A stretch of 64,000 nt of DNA from Cycas panzhihuaensis (lineage: Eukaryota; Cycadophyta), in contig CM041465.1 in assembly GCA_023213395.1 (NCBI GenBank), positions 81,475,741 to 81,539,740 of the forward strand, given 5' to 3'. The notes under the pieces were generated by a model. The model saw only the letters and a program-made list of their open reading frames with translations. It was not told the origin of the DNA and searched no databases. Shown in pieces: positions 11,466 to 24,200 of the stretch; position 1 is the stretch's first letter, and each line of letters opens with the position of its first letter. The position numbers and the translations under genes were made by a program.

Positions 11466-11815
11466 GATGAGGATAGCCATTAGCTATCAGGTGTATACGG
11501 TGGTAGGCTGAGGTGCAGAACCTTTTCATTTCATGGTGTTTGGAGACCAAGGCTAGACCTGGAGAGGGTGAGTGCCTTGGTTCGAGAACCTTCACCACTA
11601 GATCTGTCGTTAGGCATAAGTCCGGCGCAGGTGGACCAACAATTCAGGGGGGTGTTAAAGCCTTCTTAGCAGCCCACGTATTGAGGTATATAGAGCCTAG
11701 TGCTCCGTACCGGTATAAAGGGTCCCTGTTTTGCCATCTGTGGACAGGTGCCACTAGACAGAATAGCAACCAAAGGTTACCCCAGGAGAAACATAATCTT
11801 AGAGCCTAGTAGCCT
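11466..11815 (+). other. Conserved leader block upstream of C1 gag
   Basis: A block of ordinary base composition inside an AT-rich leader, shared with C2 (about 25500-25870, minus) and recognisable in C4 (about 63180-63480, minus). A small open frame (11513-11809) is open in C1 and, over its central part, in C2 (shared TIQGGVK, YRYKGSLFCHLW), but C4 has a stop. Possible roles are RNA structure, packaging or a small upstream frame; the sequence alone does not decide. Confidence 0.6.
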
Positions 11816-11966
11816 TTCTAGGTCCTAGTTCATTTGTTCAAAACTTTGGAAAACCTTGGGATATATATTTGGAAATAACTTCTTTCATTTAAGTTCTTTC
11901 AAATTTTTTACATTCAAATATTTCTGTTATTGCATTTATCACATTTTATACAACTTTAATTTAAAA

Positions 11967-13140
11967 ATGACGTCTAGTTTTGGGAATATGATTATTCCTA
12001 AATTTGATAGAAATAATTTTCTTAACTAGAGTAGGAGGATGAGGCCCATCCTCATAGCAAACGAGATGTGGGATATAGTAAGAACCGGTTACAATGACTT
12101 AGGATCAAATCCAACTGACACTGAAAAAGTTACATATAAAGAAAATGTCAAAAAAGATAATGAAGCATTAGCTCTTATTTTTTACGCATTGGAAGATCAT
12201 GTTTTCCACAGTCGTTGAATCCATTAAGTCTAAAGAGGCTTGGGATACTTCTGACTTATATCTGAAGGGGGCGTCCTCTAAATTACAAAACTTAAGAAGT
12301 AAGTTTGAAAATTTACGTATGATGCCTCATGAATCAATAATTGAATTTATGACCAAGATTCAAGATATAGTTAACCAAATGAGGTCCCTTAGGGATACGT
12401 TAACCGAACAAATAGTAGTTGAACGAATCCTTCGATGTGTAGGAGTCGTTAGACGTTTTGAAATAGTAGCTACTAGTATTAGTGTATCAAAAGACCTAAG
12501 TACCCTCAAAGTAGAACAACTTACTGCTATGCTCATGTCTATAGAAGAGTAACAAGCTACCAATGAAACTTTAGAACATGCCTTTGCTACAAAGTCCAAC
12601 ATTCAACCTAACCCTCAAGATGGCACCTCAAAACAAAACGAATCCCCTCTAAGGAGAAAAGATGAAAACCTTAGAAATGAAACTAGACAAAATCCTCCAC
12701 GATACCAAGCTCCTCATAAAAATAGACAAGGAGGACCCCCACAACATGAAAACTCTCCAAGACATTCGAACACTCCAAGAAATCTAAACCAACGAAGACA
12801 AGTAGATAATCATCCTTGTTGTCCACATTGTCATGGGAACCCATAACCTTCTAGAACACCTCAAAACTATCGTGACCAACCAAGCAATAATCATACTCAA
12901 TTCTATGAGGAAAAGGGGAGACCTTTCAACCTTGATCGCTCTCCACCAAGGAATCAAAATCTCAGTTATGGCAAGAGAGATCAATTATATTGCACTTATT
13001 GTCGTAGAAATGGTCACACTGAAGATAAGTGTTTTTCAAAACATGGACCACCCCCTAGAGGACATGTGTCAAATACATCAGAATCTAAAATCAATAATAG
13101 GTTATTTCTATCTAGTTTTTCAGCCCAAGAAGAAGAGGAT
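11967..13140 (+). pseudogene. copia gag relic of C1
   Basis: Gag forms the retroelement particle and packages its RNA. It begins MTSSFGNMIIPKFDRNNF at 11967, the start shared with C2 (ATG complement at 25360). The UBN2-type gag core (ENLRMMPHESIIEFMTKIQ, about 12310-12370) lies in frame 1 while the start is in frame 3, so there is a frameshift before 12199. A basic Pro/Gln/Asn-rich linker follows, then a CCHC zinc knuckle, CTYCRRNGHTEDKC, near 12990-13032. A TAA at 12550 replaces CAA of C2. Confidence 0.88.
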
Positions 13141-16100
13141 GATAGTTGGTATATTGATTCAAGTTGTTCCACCCACATGACCCATAAAGAACAGTTATTT
13201 CAAACTTTGGATATAAATAAAAAAGGGTCTATTATGTTTGGAGACAACACTTCTCACCAATCGATTGGAAAAGGTAACATTGCCTTATTGACTGATAGTG
13301 GTGAATATAAATATTTAAATAATGTTCTATATATCCCTGCTTTAAGGAAAAACTTACTATTGGTAGGACAGATGATGGGACAAGATTATAAAATAATTTT
13401 TTACAACGGCGAATGTGTTATCAAAGACAAACGACAAAATGAAGCTATTGTTGCTAGGGGTATCATGACTAAAGATCATTTATTTAAACTTTCTATCACC
13501 CCCTCAAATACATATGCCCTTAGAACGACAACTACTATGGATAACGACCTATGGCATCGATGTTTCGGTCATCTTAATTATACAAGTTTAGCCCTTATGA
13601 AAAAATTAGATATGGTTAATGGCTTGCCCCCTATTGATGTTAATAAGGAGTTGTGTGAGGGATGCCTTCTTGGCAAACAACATAGAGAAAGTTTTTTAGA
13701 CTTTAGCCATCGGGCATCTTCCCCGCTTCAACTCGTATACACAGATATTTAGGGCCCAATGGCCACTCCCTCCTTGGCAGGTGCCAAGTATTTCCTTACA
13801 TTTATTGATGACTTTACAAGAAAGACTTGGGTGTTCTTTCTCAAATACAAATCTGATGCTTTCGACCACTTTGTTGACTTCAAAACCTTCGTTGAACGAC
13901 AAAGTGGATACCATATCCTCTTCTTAAGATCAGATAATGGGGGAGAATTTACCTCTAATATCTTCAAGGATTACTGTATCCAACATGGGATTAGGTGACA
14001 ACATACAAACCCCTACACCCCAAAACAAAATGGTGTAGCAGAAAGGAAAAATAAAACTATCGTAGAAATGGAACGTTGTATGCTTAAAGATAAAAACTTA
14101 GGCCATGAATTTTGGGCTAAAGTAGTCCATACCGCAGTCTACCTACTTAATCAATGTTCTACAAAGGCAGTTAGGTGGAAGACACCAGAAGAAGCATGGA
14201 CAGGTTATAAACCTAGTATCCATCACCTTAAGGTATTTGGCTGTTTAGCCTATGCCCACGTCCCTGACTAAAGAAGAACCAAATTAGATGATCATAGTGT
14301 AAAATATATCTTTATTGGATATAGTGAATTGTCAAAATCTTATAAAGTTTATGATCCAAAATCCTAAAAAGTTATACTGAGTAGGGACGTCAAATTTCAA
14401 GAAGACACCTACTTTCAAAATAATCACGAACAACAGAAGGACATTACTATTAAGTTTAATGCATCAAATACATCGAAATATGTGCCTCCCATGTGGAGAA
14501 ATTCTCCGGAAACCACTAGGGAAACAACATCACCTCAACCACCATCACAACCACTACCCAAATGGGTTCAACGCAACCATGACTTAGGAAATATATTAGA
14601 TAACAATCACAGATCTACACGTTCACACAAAGTTAACTTTGCTCTAATGAGTAAGCTACTCGAAAGTCATGAGCCTTAAACCTTTAGTGAGGCTAATCAA
14701 CATGAGTGCTGGCAAAAAGCCATGCAAGAGGAATATAAATCTATCGTTAAAAATGATACTTGGGAACTTATAGACTTACCGCCAAGAAGGGAACCCATTG
14801 GAACCAAATGGGTCTATAAGACTAAGTTCCACTTTGATGGATCAATTGATAAATATAAAGCTCATTTAGTTGCAAAAGGATATGCCCAAAGAGAAGGCAT
14901 AGACTATATCGAAACATTTGCCCTAGTTGCTAGGATGGAATCAGTTCGCATGATAATAAGTTTAGTCGCCCAAATGGGTTGGCCTGTTTATCAAATGGAT
15001 GTAAAAAGTGCTTTCTTAAATGGTTATATCCAAGAAGATATCTATGTCTCTCAACCCCTCAGTTTTGAAGTCATGGGGGAAGAAAACAAAGTGTACAAGT
15101 TAAAGAAAGCATTATATGGTCTAAAACAAGCACCTAGGGCTTGGTATTCCCATATAGACACATATCTTAAAGATTAAGGGTTTGAAAGATCTCAAGCAGA
15201 TCCAAACCTATACACCAAAATTAAAGGAAATTTGATATTGATCGTAGGACTCTATGTGGATGACTTAATTTATACAGGAAATGACTCCCAACTTTTAAGT
15301 CAATTTAAAGAAACTAAGTGTAAGGAATTTGAAATGATAGACTTAGGTCTTATGCACTACTTCCTAGGATTGGAAGTGTGGCAAGATAAACAAGGAATAT
15401 TTATCTCTCAACGTAAATATATATTAGACCTTTTACAAAGATTTAATATGACAAACTATAAACCATTATCAATACCAGTAGAAATTGGAATTAAACTCTC
15501 TAAGACAAATGACTCAACTTCAGTTGATCCCACTCACTATAGACAACTGATTGGCAGCCTACTTTATTTAACCTCTACTCGACCTGATATAACATATTCC
15601 GTAAGTGTTGTATCTAGATTTATGCAGGATCCAAAGACATCTCATTGGTAAGCTGCTAAAAGAATCCTCAGATACCTTAAAGGGACTCCAGACTTTGGGT
15701 TATACTACAAACCTACATCCGAGTTTCAGTTAACTGGTTATACAGATTTAGATTGGGCTGGTGATGTCGATGATAGAAAATCTACCTCAGGTTATACATT
15801 TAGTATGGGATCAGTAGCGATAGCTTGGAGTACAAAGAAACAAAATACCATTTCCTTATCCACAGCCGAAGCAGAATATAAAGCTGCAGTGTTAGGAGCG
15901 TGTGAATCAATCTGGTTAAGAAGACTCTTATAGGATTTTTAAATTAAACAGCAAGGTCCCACTAAAATTTGATGTGACAATCAGAGTGCTATCCAAATGA
16001 CTAAAAATCCAATATTCCACAGCAGAACAAAGCATATTGAAACTCAATACCACTTCATTCAGAAACTTGTACAAGTAGAAGAGATAGAGTTGACTTATTA

Positions 16101-16180
16101 TAGTACCGAAGATCAAACATCGGATATTTTTACAAAGGCCTTGGGGAAATCAAATTTGAGAAATTCAGAGATGATTTAGA
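13141..16180 (+). pseudogene. copia pol relic of C1 (PR, IN, RT, RNase H)
   Basis: Continues in the gag frame. The protease active site reads YIDSSCSTHM, where DSG would be expected (Gly to Ser). Integrase: LWHRCFGHLN pre-domain, catalytic Asp in YTDI (13744), RSDNGGEF and NGVAERKN, all acidic residues kept. RT: GTKWVYKTK, LYVDDLIY (15253). RNase H: STAEAEYKAA and KHIETQYHFI. At least ten in-frame stops (13750, 13996, 14269, 14365, 14677, 15175, 15649, 15931, 15940, 15970); most correspond to CAA, CGA or TGG in C2 or in the family consensus. One TAG (15931) is shared with C2. Confidence 0.93.
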
Positions 16181-16193
16181 AGTCATACACATT

Positions 16194-16210
16194 GGGCTTA
16201 TGGGGGAGAA
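16194..16210 (+). other. Polypurine tract of C1
   Basis: ggcttatgggggagaa directly before the 3' LTR. The C2 equivalent is ttctcccccataagcc just right of 21208 on the plus strand. Confidence 0.8.
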
Positions 16211-16545
16211 TGTTGGGAATAATCCCAATGTATGTGCACCAGAGCACTTAGGGCCCCTCAAATCCACCTTTGAGGGCCCCTAGGGCACCTTGAGCTATTC
16301 AACAACCGCCTGGACCGACCACTCATTTGAGGTACGTATCACCGTTATTTATTTTAATATTTTTTTAAACTAACCTTAATTATTGTGCAGCTAGGGTGAT
16401 GGCACCCGACGCCTCCCCGAGTTCTCTATTTAAGGGTTGGGAATACCTCCCTGGTGTTTATTAACACCGCCATTCTATTGGAAATTACCGTTGTACTCAA
16501 GATGAGAACGTTATGATGTCCTGCTCTGCTCCTCCGGCTCCATCA
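16211..16545 (+). repeat. 3' LTR of C1
   Basis: 335 bp, TGTTGGGAAT to CTCCATCA, followed by the second copy of the catac target duplication (16546-16550). Confidence 0.93.
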
Positions 16546-17859
16546 CATACATTGAGAGATAGATACATGGAGATATGGGTGCACTAGTACATGAGGGATT
16601 ATGCATCACGATGGTTTTGGTTGATTGTTATATATAGCTTTTGCTGTTAGATCACTTGAGTGACACTCGCGCTTCTTTTCATACATGGCCACACTCATAG
16701 TGGACACACAAAACCACTATATGTATAAGTGATAGGCGTGTATGAAGCTAGAAGAGGGAGAATTATACATGTCCATTGAATGAGCATAATAGATACGCAA
16801 AGGAAATAATAACAAGAAGGATGCACCACTCAAGCAAGAAGCCCTAATTGGGGTGTAATTCCATGCTCAAGAGTAATGGAAGTCTACACATCTAACTAAG
16901 ATGAAGGGTTCCCCTGGGAGGGAAATGGAAAAGATGTAATAGAGGAGATGGAATTATAAAGGTGAGTGGCCACCCTAAGACACCATTTTGCATGTGGTTA
17001 AGGAGAATGGAGATGCACTTAGAGAGGTAATTTAGGCTCATTTTAGAGCGAAAGAGGAGAAGGGGTGTGCCTAATCTACTCACAAGTAGGGAAGGTTACA
17101 CATAGAATTTCTTTGGGAATTTACCGTTGATGGCCTTCTCAAACTCAAGACCCTCTAGAGTTGCAATCCTATAGGCACCATTATCGAGGCTTTCGAGAAT
17201 GACGAAAGGACCAACCCATTTAGGCCCAAATTTAGATAGGGGATCATGGAGATATTCCAACTTAAGGGCATGGTCCTCAGGATGAAAAGGGTGAGGGAGA
17301 AGGCATTTATCATATGTTCTTTGCAGCCTAGCTTTAGAGGCAAGATTTGCTTAATATGTAATCAAACATCTCTTGTCTATAGCTTTAAGGTCAAGGAGGT
17401 GGGCCTAGCGACAGGATTCCTCGTTGATAAGACCTCAAAGAGAAACTCACAAGGAGGGAATTTCAACTTTCAAAGGAAGGACTACCTCAGTTCCATACAC
17501 GAGGGAGAACAGAGTCATCCCTGTGGCTGTGCAAATGGAAGTGTGGTACACCCATAAAGCCAAGGGAAGTTAAAGGTGCCAATATTTTTGAGATTAAGTG
17601 ATGGTTTTCTTTAGGATGCTTATGAGAGTTTTATTGAATAATTCAATTTGGCCATTAGCCTAAGGGTAATAAGGAGAGGAAGTCTTGTGGGATATTTGAA
17701 ATTTCCTTCAAATCTCATCCATTTCTTTATTACAAATAGGAGTTCCATTATCTGTGATCAAGATATCAGGAACCTTGAATCAATAGATAATGTGTTGGTA
17801 GATGAAAGTGGTTATTGTCTTACTAGAAGTGGAAGACAAAGGGAATGCTTCAGCCCATT
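16546..17859 (-). pseudogene. Block K: Tat integrase C-terminal half and post-integrase sequence
   Basis: Minus-strand relic. From 17859 down: the integrase core (ILITDNGTPICNKEMDE, YYP-stop-ANGQIE), then LEVEIPSL-like, LGPKWVGPFVILESLDNGAYRI-type and FEKAINGKFPKKF segments to about 17100. Then non-coding sequence matches G3 42710-43450 in reverse. The N-terminal half lies beyond C3, at 31525. The insertion of C3 is bracketed by ccatt (17855-17859). Compared with G3 the PMD and RNase H module is missing at this end, where K joins the G1 LTR. Confidence 0.8.
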
Positions 17860-18505
17860 TGTTGAGAATACAATATCCCAAACCTTAAACCGCTACAAGA
17901 TCTGAACAATTTTGTAACTAGTTACAGGAATCTAAACTTAAATTAAACATGCAAGTTCTAAAATTAGAGATAATACAATAACATGAATATAAAATCCAAA
18001 CATCACATATGCACCCGATATAACGTGGTAAAACCCTAGCAGTATGCTAGGAAAACATCTACATAGGAAAGGTATCGATCTTTATTGCTGTAGAATGGAG
18101 AAAAAGTACATCTCAGTAGCAGAGTGCCCTTAGGAACAACAACCGGCAGTCGCCCTCATCGTAGTACATTACATTACATACAACATAATAAGAAAATCCC
18201 TAAATCAGGCTACATGAGAGGGACATCCAAGGCATGAATCTCAACCGTAGAATCTAGGGTTTTTGTATCGAACGACCTTGATTCTCTTTACATTTTAATA
18301 TGGTTTACAGGGCTAATTTTTTGGGTCGGAGGCTATCGGCCTCGAACCCCTTCTTAGCGGGGGGCGTTTCACTCCCCCCATACCTCCCAGCCAAGGGGGG
18401 CTCCCGCCCCCCTTGGAACCCCGCGAGAAAGATTACAGGGGGGGAACTGCGCTACCGACATGCAAAAATTTTAGCCTCAAACTATTGTTGTCACAATATC
18501 CAACA
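17860..18505 (-). repeat. 3' LTR of C3
   Basis: 646 bp. On the minus strand TGTTGGATATTG...TATTCTCAACA. It contains two strong GC-rich hairpins (18359-18379 and 18391-18416) near its 5' side. A purine-rich tract (aaggtggagat on the minus strand) adjoins at 18506-18516 as the PPT. Confidence 0.93.
18359..18416. repeat. Twin GC-rich hairpins in the C3 LTR
   Basis: The first has six G pairing with six C around an nine-base loop. The second is an 11-bp perfect stem (CCAAGGGGGGC with its complement) around a four-base loop. Both recur in the right LTR (31375-31437, the second stem slightly broken) and the second in an orphan fragment at 53520-53545. Confidence 0.85.
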
Positions 18506-18559
18506 ATCTCCACCTTGACAACAATGGACCCTGTACGTTTCCTAGACCCTTCATCATCT

Positions 18560-20869
18560 TTTTTGTAAGACAAGATAAGTCAAACACCATTTGAACTTCT
18601 CTAATGGTATTGGTTTTATGAACATATCAATACAATTCTAATTTGTGTGAATCTTCTCAAGTGCCACTCCACCTACTTCCATAACCTGTCTAACAAAATG
18701 GTACTTAAGAGCAATATGATTTGTTGTACTGTGATAAGCCGAATTCTTGGATAAGTAAGTGGCACTTTGACTATCACAAAATACCTTTACATTTTCTTGT
18801 CTCCTTCTAAGTGCAACCAATAGACCCTATAACCAGATTACTTCTTTACAAGCATATGCTGCACCAACATATTCAACTTCTATAGTTGGCAGTGCAATTG
18901 TGGTCTGTAATTTGGACATCTAACTAACTAGACCATTTACAAGAGTGAAAACAAAGCCTAAAGTAGACCTTATTTTGTCTAAATCTCCTGCAAAGTTTGA
19001 ATGAATATATCCATAAACCTGATTACCTGTACCTCCAAAGCTGATGCAGTAGTCACTTGTGCCTCTCAAATACCAAAGTAACCATTTCACTACAGCCCAA
19101 TATTCCTTTATTGGATTTTCCATAAACCTGCTAACTACATCGACTGCATGTGAAATATTAGGTCTTGTACATACCATGGCATACATCAAACTTCCTACTG
19201 CACTGGCATAAGGCACACGAGACATATAAACCTTTTCTTCTTCACTATTAGGACTCATATTTGAAGAAAGCTTGAAGTGGGAAGCCAATGGGATACTTAC
19301 TGATTTTACGTTTACAATACCAAACCTAGTTAGCACCTTTTCCACATATTTCTACTGTGATAACCATACCTTACCATTTTTTCTATCTCTATGTATCTCC
19401 ATGCCTAAGATTTGTTTTGCGGCTCCTAGATCCTTCACATCAAAAGTCCTAGCAAATTGAGCCTTTAGCTTATTGATTTCTTCCATGCTCTTGCTTGCAA
19501 CTAGCATGTCATCAACATATAATACCAAGATAATGCATAAGCCATTGTCCATAAATTTAAAGTAAACACAATGATCATATTCACTTCTTTTAAAAATTTG
19601 GCCCTCCATGAAGGCATCAAACTTCTTGTACCACTGCCTAGGTGATTGCTTTAGGCCATATAATGATTTCCTGAGCCTACAAACAAGTCTTTTTCTGCCA
19701 TCTTGTACAAACCCTTCTGGTTGATCCATATAGATCTCCTCATCTAAGTCTCCATGTAGAAAAGTTATTTTTACATCTAACTGCTCCAACTCCAAATTAA
19801 GAGAAACTACTAATACTAACAGCGCTCGAATTAAAACAAGTTTGACAACTGGTGAAAAGATCTCATGAAAGTCAATACTTACTTTCTGTACATAGCCTTT
19901 AGCTACTACTCTTGCACTATATTTGTCAACCTTTCCATCAACATCTATTTTCATCTTAAAGACCCACCTGCAACTAACAATCTTCCTGCCGTATGGAAAT
20001 TCTACCAAGTCCCATGAATTATTTTTCTTCAATGTATCTATCTCTTCCTGCATAGCCCTCTTCCACTTCTCACAATGGATATCATCTACTACTTCTTGAT
20101 AACATGTAGGCTCACCATCATTAGAAACCAAAGCAATAGAAGTAAATAGGTTGTACCTGTCAGGTGGATGACTAACTCATGTAGATCTTCTAATTGTTGG
20201 CAGAGGAATGTCTACATACTCTTGTAAATCTATTACAGATTCATCTTTATAAAGATCTTCCTGCTCTTCTAATTCCAAAGATGGATAGGTTTCAAACTTG
20301 ACCTGTTGATGTTCATCTTTCTGCTCCTGTTTCACTTCAACTTCTACACTATCTGATTTTAGAAGGGGAGATTCATCAAATATAACATCTTTGTTAATGG
20401 TGATTTTGGGGGCAGTAAGATCCCACAACCTGTATTCCTTCACACCATCTTTATCACCATAACCAACAAAGATGTATTTCTTAAATTTTGGGTCTAACTT
20501 TGAACGTTTACTTTTATCAGTCCAAGCATAAGCATCGCAACCAAAAACTCTCAAATTTGAATAATCACATGGATGTCCAATCCATACCTCTTTAGGAATC
20601 TTATAATCTATTGCAAGTGATGGTGATTTGTTTACCAGATAGCAAGCTATTTGAACAGCTTTTGCCCACAAGCCCTGCTCCACCCCAGTACTACTTAACA
20701 TGCTTCTTGCTCTTTCTAAGAGTGTCCTATTCATGTGCTTAGCAATGCCATTTTGCTGTAGAGTATAGCTAGTGGTCTTATGTCTTTCGATCACAGCTTC
20801 TCTGCAATAGTTCTCAAACTCCAAGGAGTTGAACTCGCCTCCATTGTTAGTTCTTAAACATTTGATTGA
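18560..20869 (-). pseudogene. C3 pol relic, 3' part (IN end, RT, RNase H)
   Basis: Minus strand. Next to the C2 insertion is LRTNNGGEF, where the catalytic Asp of DNGGEF has become Asn. Then QQNGIAKHMNRTL follows, with the catalytic Glu changed to Lys. RT follows (CRWVFKMK, QLDVKITFLHGDL, LVLYVDDMLVAS near 19500) and then RNase H (KVFCDSQSATYLSKN, about 18760). Reading frames break at about 20824/20177 and 19352/19345. Both integrase losses are G-to-A on the coding strand. Confidence 0.9.
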
Positions 20870-20874
20870 CTTAC

Positions 20875-21208
20875 TGATGGAGCCGGAGGAGCAGAGCAGG
20901 ACATCACGACACTTTCATCTTGAGTACAACGGCAATTTCTGAAAGAGTGGCGATGTTAATAAACACCAGGGAGGTATTCCTAACCCTTATATAGAGAATT
21001 CGGGGAGGCGTCGGGCGCCATCACCCTAGCTGCACAACAATTAAGGTTAGTTTAAAAAAATATAAAAAATAAATAGCGTGTCACGTACCTCACGTGAGTG
21101 GTCGGTCCGGGCGGCTTTGAACGGCTCAAGGTGCCCTAGGGGCCCTCAAAGGTGGCTTTGAGGGGCCCTAAGCGCTCTAGTGCATGAACATTGGGATTAT
21201 TCCCAACA
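20875..21208 (-). repeat. 3' LTR of C2
   Basis: 334 bp, tgatggagcc to ttcccaaca on the plus strand, so TGTTGGGAAT...GGCTCCATCA in the sense direction. A TATA motif (ctatataagg sense) lies at about 20986-20996. Confidence 0.93.
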
Positions 21209-24200
21209 TTCTCCCCCATAAGCCCAATGTGTATGACTCCTGATCTTCGGTGCTACAATAAGTCAACTCTATCTCTTCTGCCTGTACAAGTTCCCGAATA
21301 AAGTGGTATTGAGTTTCAATGTGCTTTGTTCTGCCATGGAATACTGGACTTTTTGTCATTTGAATAGCGCTCTGATTATCACACCAAATTTTAGTGGGGC
21401 CTTGCTGTTTAATTTGAAAATCCTATAAGAGTCTTCTTAACCGATTGATTCACATGCTCCTAACATCTGTGGCTTTATATTCTTGGTCACCGTGGATAAG
21501 GAAAGCAGTATTTTGTTTCTTTGTACTCCAAGCTACTCACGATCCCATACTAAATGTATAACCTAAGTAGATTTTCTATCATCAATATCACCAACCCAAT
21601 CAATCAGATAACCCTAACTCGAAACTCGGATGTAGGTTTGTAGTATAGTCCAAAGTCCAAGTCCCTTTAAGGTATCTGAGGATTCTTTTAGCAGCTTGCC
21701 AATGGGATGTCTTTGGATCCTGCATAAATCTAGATACAACACTTACGGAATATGTTATATCAGGTCGAGTAGAGGTTCAATAAAGTAGGCTACCAATAAG
21801 TTGTCTATAGTGAGTGGGATCAACTGAAGTTGAGTCATCTGTCTTAGAGAGTTTAATTCTAATTTCTGCTGGTATTGATAATGGTTTACAATTTGTCATA
21901 TTAAATCTTTGTAGAAGGTCTAATATATATTTACGTTGAGATATAAATATTCCTTGTTTATCTTGCCACACTTCCAATCCTAGGAAGTAGTGCATAAGAC
22001 CTAAGTCTGTCATTTCGAATTCCTTACACATAGCTTCTTTAAATTGACTTAAAAGTTTGGAGTCATTTCCCATATAAATTAAGTCGTCTACGTAAAGTCC
22101 TACGATCAATATCGAGTTTCCTTTAATTTTGGTGTATAGGTTTGGATCTGCTTGAGATCTTTCAAACCCTTGATCTTTAAGATATGTGTCTATACGGGAA
22201 TACCAAGCCCTAGGTGCTTGTTTCAGACCATATAACGCTTTCTTTAACTTATACACTTTGTTTTCTTTCCCCCTGACTTCAAAACCGAGGGGTTGAGAGA
22301 CATAGATATCTTCTTGAATATAACCATTTAAAAGGCACTTTTACGTCCATTTGATAAACAGCCAACCCATTTGAGCTAAACTTATTATCATGCGAATCGA
22401 TTCCATTCTAGCAACTGGGGCAAATGTTTCAGTATAGTCTATGCCTTCTCTTTAGGCATATCCTTTGGCAACTAAACGAGCTTTATATTTATCAATTGAT
22501 CCATCAGAGTGGAACTTAGTCTTATAAACCCATTTGGTTCCAATGGCTTTCTTTCTTGGTGGTAAGTCTACAAGTTCCCAAGTATCATTTTTAACGATAG
22601 ATTTATATTTCTCTTGCATGGCTTTTTGCCAGCACTCATGTTGATTAGCCTCACCAAAGGTTTGAGGCTCATGACTTTCAAGTAACTTACTCATTAGAGC
22701 AAAGTTAACTTTGTGTGAACGTGTAGATCTTTGATTGTTATCTAATATATTTCCTAAGTCATGATTACGTTGAACCCATTTGGGTAGGGGTTGTAATGGT
22801 GGTTGAGGTGATGTTGTTTCCCTAGTAGTTTCCGGAGAGTTTCTCCACATAGGGGGCACATATTTGGATGTATTTGATGCGTTAAACTTAATAGTAATGT
22901 CCTTTTGTTGTTCGTGATTATTTTGATAGTAGGTGTCTTCTTGAAATTTGACATCCCTACTCAGTATGACTTTTCGGGATTTGGGATCATAAACTTTGTA
23001 AGATTTTGATGATTCACTATATCCAATAAAGATACATTTTACACTATGATCATCTAATTTGGTTCTTCTTTGGTCAGGAATGTGGGCATAGGCTAAACAG
23101 CCAAATACCTTAAGGTGACGGATACTAGGTTTATAACCTGTCCATGCTTCTTCTGGTGTCTTCCCCCTAACAGCTTTAGTGGAACATCGATTAAGTAAGT
23201 AGACTGCGGTATGGACTGCTTCAGCCCAAAATTCATGGCCTAAGTTTTTATCTTTAAGCATACAACGTGCCATTTCTACAATAGTTCTGTTTTTCCTTTC
23301 AGCTACACCATTTTGTTGTGGGGTGTAGGGGTTGGTATGTTGTCGCCTAATCCCATGTTGGATACAGTAATATTTGAAGATATTAGAGGTAAATTCTCCC
23401 CCATTATCTGATCTTAAGGAGAGGATATGATATCCACTTTGTCGCTCAACGAAGGTTTTGAAGTCAACAAAGTGGTCGAAAGCATCAGATTTGTATTTGA
23501 GAAAGAACACCCAAGTCTTTCTTATAAAGTCATCAATAAATGTAAGGAAATATTTGGCACTGCCATGAGGGAGTGGCCATTGGGCCACAAATATCTGTAG
23601 ACGAGTTGAAGAGGCGGATGCCCGATGGCTAAAGTCTGGAAAACTTTCTCTATGATGTTTTCCAAGAAGGCATCCTCACACAACTCTTTGTTAACATCAA
23701 TAGGGGTAAGCCATTAACCATATCTAATCTTTTCATAAGGGCTAAACTTGTATAATTAAGGTGACCGAAACGTCGATGCCATAGGTCATTATCCATAGTA
23801 GTTGTGGTTCTAAGGGCATATGTTTCTGAGGGGGTGATAGTAAGTTTAAATAGACGATCTTTAGTCATGATACCCCTAGCAACAATAGCATCATTTTGTC
23901 GTTTGTCTTTGATGACACATTCGCCGTTGTCAAAAATTATTTTATAGTCTTGTCCCATCATCATCCTCACCGATAGTAAGTTTTTCTTTAAAGCGGGACG
24001 TATAGAACATCATTTAAATATTTGTATTCACCACTATCAGTCAATAAGGCAATGTTACCTTTTCCAATCGATTCGTGAGAGGTGTTGTCTCCAAACATAA
24101 TAGACCCTTTCTTATTTGTATCCAAAGTTTGAAATAATTGTTCTTTATGGGTCATGTGGGTGGAACAACCTAATCAATGTACCAACTATCATCCTCTTCT

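Larger units (their letters stand above)
9052..11966 (+). other. Long 5' leader of C1
   Basis: About 2.9 kb between PBS and gag without a long sense reading frame. It holds a 50-bp tandem repeat (9256-9399), a tRNA-like segment (9741-9817), a long AT-rich stretch (about 9850-11350) and a conserved block just before gag (11466-11815). The C2 leader is collinear in most of this. Confidence 0.8.
8702..16545 (+). mobile_element. C1: complete-length but decayed Ty1/copia element
   Basis: LTRs of 335 bp each, TG...CA termini, PBS, long leader, gag-pol and PPT in canonical copia order, flanked by catac (8697-8701 and 16546-16550). The uninterrupted target survives in the second unit near 52366 (tatgcacatacattaagag). 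The two LTRs differ at 20 of 335 positions by my count (18 transitions, 2 transversions). It is a close sister of C2, which lies in the opposite orientation. Confidence 0.95.
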
